A DNA stretch of 64,000 nucleotides from Daphnia pulex (Eukaryota; Arthropoda; Branchiopoda; Diplostraca; Daphniidae). The notes beneath the pieces were generated by a model. The model saw only the letters and a list, made by a program, of their open reading frames with translations, did no database searches and was not told the DNA's origin. Position numbers and translations under genes: made by a program. The stretch's first letter is position 1. Every line of letters starts with the position of its first letter. This document shows positions 60,437 through 64,000 of this stretch, one piece after another. The stretch is from the NCBI RefSeq assembly GCF_021134715.1, contig NC_060026.1, positions 8,485,001 through 8,549,000 of the forward strand. Direction: 5' to 3'.

Positions 60437-60472
60437 TTTTGATAAATAATACAATGTATTATTTATCAAAAT
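60437..60472. repeat. Perfect AT-rich hairpin at the inner edge of the right arm
   Basis: TTTTGATAAATAATAC and its exact complement are separated by a loop of about 3 b. The left arm's inner edge lacks it. Confidence 0.85.
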
Positions 60473-61602
60473 CTCTCTTGAGTTCTTTTTTTGCTTGATT
60501 TTTGTTTTATTTGTCTTTGATTTATTATTCACTTATTTCTATCACAATCCTGGAACCTATCCAGCAACGCTACTTGGGAGGCGAGGTAATCTTCTTATTC
60601 TTCCCAAGTCCATTCCCTTCGTCTAGTTTGCTGTCTTTGTTGAAATTTTTATTGATAAAAACCTTCCATAAAAATTATTTAGATGTTTTAAAAAATAAAA
60701 TCTTTAATCATTGTGGTAGTTTACCCCCGCCATGGCAACCTCGCGGTGGCTATATTAGGTGAAAATTCAATTTGGACGATGTGGAGTTCTTATGGGTTTG
60801 GGAGGGTCCCATACAGTTTAGTCTGTCGTTTTACTCCAGTATATATTAGTTTTTTAGTATATATATTTTTTTCGTTTTTTGTGCAGCAGTTTTTGACCCC
60901 TCTTTGCCTTTAGGGTCTGTTGGGGTGACCACCCCCTCTCGATAGGTGTAGGCTGACGTTATGAGGGAGACCACCCCAACAGACCCTAAAGGCAAAGAGG
61001 GGGAAATGTTGTTTTCTCGAGCGCTAGGTGGCTTATAGGATGAAGCCCGGCATGGCTGGAAAACGAAGAAATTTTTAGGAATTTTTTTCAAATTTTCAAT
61101 CGTTATTATTTCGGCTTCTGAGCCGAGCATCATAAAAACAGGAAAATGGTTTGAAGAGGTGGGCTATCCCATCATTTTGAAACAATTAGAATATTTCTAG
61201 GTGCAGTTGACGAGAAAACTGCGGCACAAAAAACGAAAAAAATTCCAAATTTCGGCTACCCCCTCTCAGTTTTTTTAAAATATCTCCCAAACTACAAAAG
61301 CTAGGCGATTGCGATTTTTAGCAATCGACTTAGCGAAAAATTTGCACAAAACCCATCTATTAGTTTTTTTTAGAACCCCCAGCGACGATTTCCGCTAAAT
61401 CAAAAAACCCCAAAACGGCCTCTTTGAGTGGCAGATCGCTTGTTAAAAAATTTAAGTTTAATAAGTTACCAAGTCATGAACTTGTCTACAACAAGACTAT
61501 TGATGTAGCGAAGCAGGACATATTTCTTTTATAGCTCTATTACTGAATGTGAGTATGTAATGGAGCTATCTCCGTAGACGGAAAAACATGATTGATAGCC
61601 AT
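60470..61602. repeat. Right inverted arm of the 7.2-kb element
   Basis: It is the reverse complement of the left arm with few differences (for example GCGATCTGCC against GCTGCC near the outer end, and a small indel near 60885). The high identity suggests a recent insertion or gene conversion between the arms. Confidence 0.9.
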
Positions 61603-62073
61603 TTGGATGCTTGACTGTGTCCAGATTACTGGATGTTCCAGCATATTTGGACAGGAACCCAAATAGTAGTTCATGATGGTTCTTCTCGTCGAATTTCTTG
61701 TCATCTGCAATAAAAACAAATAAAAAAAAATTAATGATTTAAAGGAAATTCAAAAAGCTCTTCTAAAGATTACGGCTGGGTGAATGGAACCTTTTCACAA
61801 AACACCACAATCAGTGGATTTCGCCCCCCTCACCACCACCAGATAAAAATGAGGTAGAAGAAGAAGAACGGGAAAGAGAGGGGGGGGGGAGATGGATGGG
61901 CCAGATAAAACAACCACGACTATGGGAATAATATCATCCCGATGATTCGTGATACGGCAGACCACCACCGCTCATGCTCAAAAGGAAAATCTACACACAA
62001 GCTCGAAAAAAAAACAGAAATAAAAAACTTGGTGAAATATTTAAATGAAGGTGGGCGGCGTTGAGAGACGTGA
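61603..62073. other. No gene seen
   Basis: Flanking DNA of the 7.2-kb element, with a G-run at 61880-61890. No coding frame. Confidence 0.4.
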
Positions 62074-62996
62074 CTAGGTACCAAACAAAGTCATGGGAAT
62101 GTTTATATAATAAGAAGAGAAACTGTAATCTAATGGCCACTCAGTATGGTGTTGACTCAAAGCTGTATCTGCATTCTTAATTGTGTGATGTGAGCGAGTA
62201 GGCCTACCCTGTTTGACCCAACAGCGTTCTTCAACATGACCAGTTTTTCCATTTGGATCACAAAAATAGCAGATTCTTTTGTCAATCTTCTTGCTTGATT
62301 GTGCATCTTTAGGTCTGACTTGATTTGACCTTCTTGAAAAGAATGCTTTATCCTCTGCAGACTCCTCACTCTCGTGCATCTTGTTCAGACTTTCTTCTTT
62401 CAGAAGCCTAGTGGTAAGAAGTGGGGGTTTTTTCTTTGCCTCCTTAACATTTTCCCATGCCGAAACCACTGATCTGAAGCTTGGTGGTAGAGTGCAAAGC
62501 ACTTTGGTGAAAATCTGATTCTTTGACTGAATTTCACCTAGATCACCTAGTTGGTTATCCAGATTTTCAATTTCAGTTATATGTGACATCACATCATGGG
62601 CTTGTTGAAAGGAATAGTTGTAAAACGTTGCTATAAGAAATACTTATTTTCTGAAGCTGCTTGCTCGTACTGTGCTGCTAAGCGATCCCAGATCTCTTTA
62701 GAAGACTTACAATTAATGAGTGATCTTTGAAAGGTTTCTTCAATGGTAGCTACAATGCAACAACTAGCAGAGTTGTCTTTCTTCATTCACAAGGTCATTT
62801 ATGCATTGTTAGCAAATGTAGGTGGACATGCTGTTGACATTGTTGGTGTGGGCTTGACTTGCGTTCCCAACACAACATCCACTATATCATATTGTCTTAA
62901 GACTAGTAGTACTTGAAATTTCCAAAAAGGAAAGTTGTTGCCATTAAACTTAGTAACATGGCTGGCATCTCCTGTTGAAAAAATATTGGAAGACAT
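62074..62996 (-). pseudogene. Copia-type gag remnant
   Basis: On the minus strand an ATG at 62996 opens KFNGNNFPFWKFQVLLVLRQ, typical for copia gag (UBN2-like). It continues with SCCIVATIEETF, IWDRLAAQYEQAASENK, LDNQLGDLGEIQSKNQIFTK, LCTLPPSFRSVVSAWENVKE and a zinc knuckle CYFCDPNGKTGHVEERC. Several stops break the first half (for example near 62800, 62640 and 62585). The second half (62592-62074) is open. The protease and pol are absent, so this is a gag-only relic. Confidence 0.82.
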
Positions 62997-63253
62997 GATA
63001 AGTTTTTAGCATACAGAGAAACAGACACAGCAATAAACCATGGACCAACAGCACTAGGCTTAGGACAAAAAAAAAAGGTTTATGGACTGTCAAATATGCA
63101 AACAACTAACACAAAACTATACCAAGTTGATGACGTACAAAGATAATAATTTTGTCAAGCCAAACTGGGCCCATAACCAATTGGAATAATTGACTTTATC
63201 AAATACATACACCTGCTTACTTTCACGTTATTTAACACAGAGATAGAGGGTTT

Positions 63254-63550
63254 CTACGATTGGAAGCAATCATTTGGAAAAATTAGTCTTCTTTTTGTGT
63301 CGATGTTGCACTTGTGAACCAACCATTTACTGACGAACTCTTCTATCTCTTTTACGTTTGAATCATTAACCTTTGTAAGGACAAGGATTCCTACGGAAAC
63401 AAGATTACAATGGATACATTTGATACGGTCGGGGATAATTATTTTGTTTTTTCCATCGAAGAAACTGTTCTCCATTAATAATAGCTGCTCAGTCTTGTCT
63501 AATGAACAATTCAGGGGGAAAAAAAACGTGTATAAATAGGTTTCATTCAA
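63254..63550 (-). CDS. Unidentified 98-codon frame
   Basis: An ATG-led frame with a varied composition (KIIIPDRIKCIHCNLVSVGI, then WLVHKCNIDTKRR) and a CxxC pair. I recognise no family. It may be a single exon of a gene running out of view, or chance. Confidence 0.25.
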   Translation of the reverse strand: MNETYLYTFFFPLNCSLDKTEQLLLMENSFFDGKNKIIIPDRIKCIHCNLVSVGILVLTKVNDSNVKEIEEFVSKWLVHKCNIDTKRRLIFPNDCFQS

Positions 63551-64000
63551 GCTGAATTTTTTATATAATTCTTCTTAATTTCGAAATTTGGGAATTCTTA
63601 AAATATCTGTGAATTATCTTAAAATTTTTTAAAATTTAAAAATTTTTTTTTAATTCTCGCTTCTCTTTGTATACAACGACAACCTTTCAATTTTTCAAAA
63701 CTCAATATTTAGTTATAAAAATAGAATACAAGATGAGAGCCGATTTGCAATTTTTGACTAATGGGCTTTAAAGAATTTAACAATTAAAAAAAGAACCAAA
63801 GACATCGTGGTCACAACCTTTATGATGGGGACAAACAATTGACATTTTCTTCTAAATTTTGAGCTTGAGACATATTATTTTTAAAACTATCGCATTTTAC
63901 AGATTAACCAGGTGAAAAAAAGCTGTTGTAGTATCTCGAAATGAGGAATATTAAAGTGTCACAATTTGAGGGACAAGGTAAGAGATCTTGAAAGACTTTC
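63551..64000. other. AT-rich, no gene seen
   Basis: Runs of A and T, no coding frame or clear repeat up to the window end. Confidence 0.4.

Larger units (their letters stand above)
54407..61602 (-). mobile_element. 7.2-kb transposon-like element with 1.13-kb inverted arms
   Basis: The arms 54407-55538 and 60470-61602 are near-identical in inverse orientation; the tips read ATGGCTATCAATCATG. The interior holds minus-strand exons with a SWIM zinc finger (twice), a PHD-like finger, a coiled coil and a BEN-like segment. Very long TIRs plus SWIM are features of Mutator-like (MULE) elements, so that class is the best guess. No DDE transposase core and no target duplication were found (9 b left ACATCACTG, right TTGGATGCT). 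It could be a non-autonomous MULE or a foldback-type element that took up host exons. Confidence 0.75.

Noticed and set aside
54398..61612. A target-site duplication for the 7.2-kb element
   Set aside because: The 9 b on each side do not match, and AT at the tips is self-complementary, so no duplication can be claimed.

Overview
This is eukaryotic, AT-rich DNA from a small-genome arthropod. A branchiopod crustacean such as Daphnia is the best guess. That rests on short introns (about 50-250 b), an arthropod-type secreted DUF4789-like gene, and a dense mix of BEL/Pao, copia, gypsy, hAT and MULE-like remnants. The species is an inference, not something read directly.

Five conserved host genes can be followed exon by exon with consistent splice phases, and a sixth (CYB5RL-like) reads in one exon. 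FANCL (10457-12218, +) is a Fanconi-pathway E3 ligase. A cysteine-rich secreted DUF4789-like protein (13345-15740, -) follows. Phosphatidylserine synthase is at 18572-20387 (-). A tight cluster follows: PUS10 pseudouridine synthase (26978-28885, +), a cytochrome b5 reductase-like oxidoreductase (28918-29819, -) and the histone chaperone ASF1 (29828-30577, -). ASF1 and CYB5RL lie head to tail with only 8 b between stop and start. The CYB5RL frame needs a one-base shift to recover its conserved C-terminus. At 21340-23113 (-) a chimeric pseudogene joins an Hsp90 N-terminus to the C-terminal third of an IP3 receptor that lacks its pore.

The rest is mostly mobile DNA. 8580-10306 is a TIR element with a second one nested inside. 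25081-26903 is a TIR element with a tRNA-like core, interrupted by a 1.25-kb hAT with a perfect 8-bp target duplication, ending 74 b before the PUS10 start codon. 31276-34086 is a nest of short TIR and foldback elements, including two more copies of the tRNA-cored element and a 43-bp mini-element with a 7-bp duplication. 34100-43500 carries degenerate copia pol, gypsy gag, and BEL/Pao gag and pol. 43.6-53.5 kb holds decayed fragments (RRM, hAT transposase, BEL gag). 54407-61602 is a 7.2-kb element with 1.13-kb inverted arms. It carries minus-strand exons with a SWIM zinc finger (duplicated), a PHD-like finger and a BEN-like segment, which I read as a MULE-type transposon that has acquired or kept chromatin-type domains. 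A copia gag remnant lies at 62074-62996.

The conserved genes are housekeeping functions (DNA repair, lipid synthesis, tRNA modification, chromatin assembly) that share position rather than a pathway.
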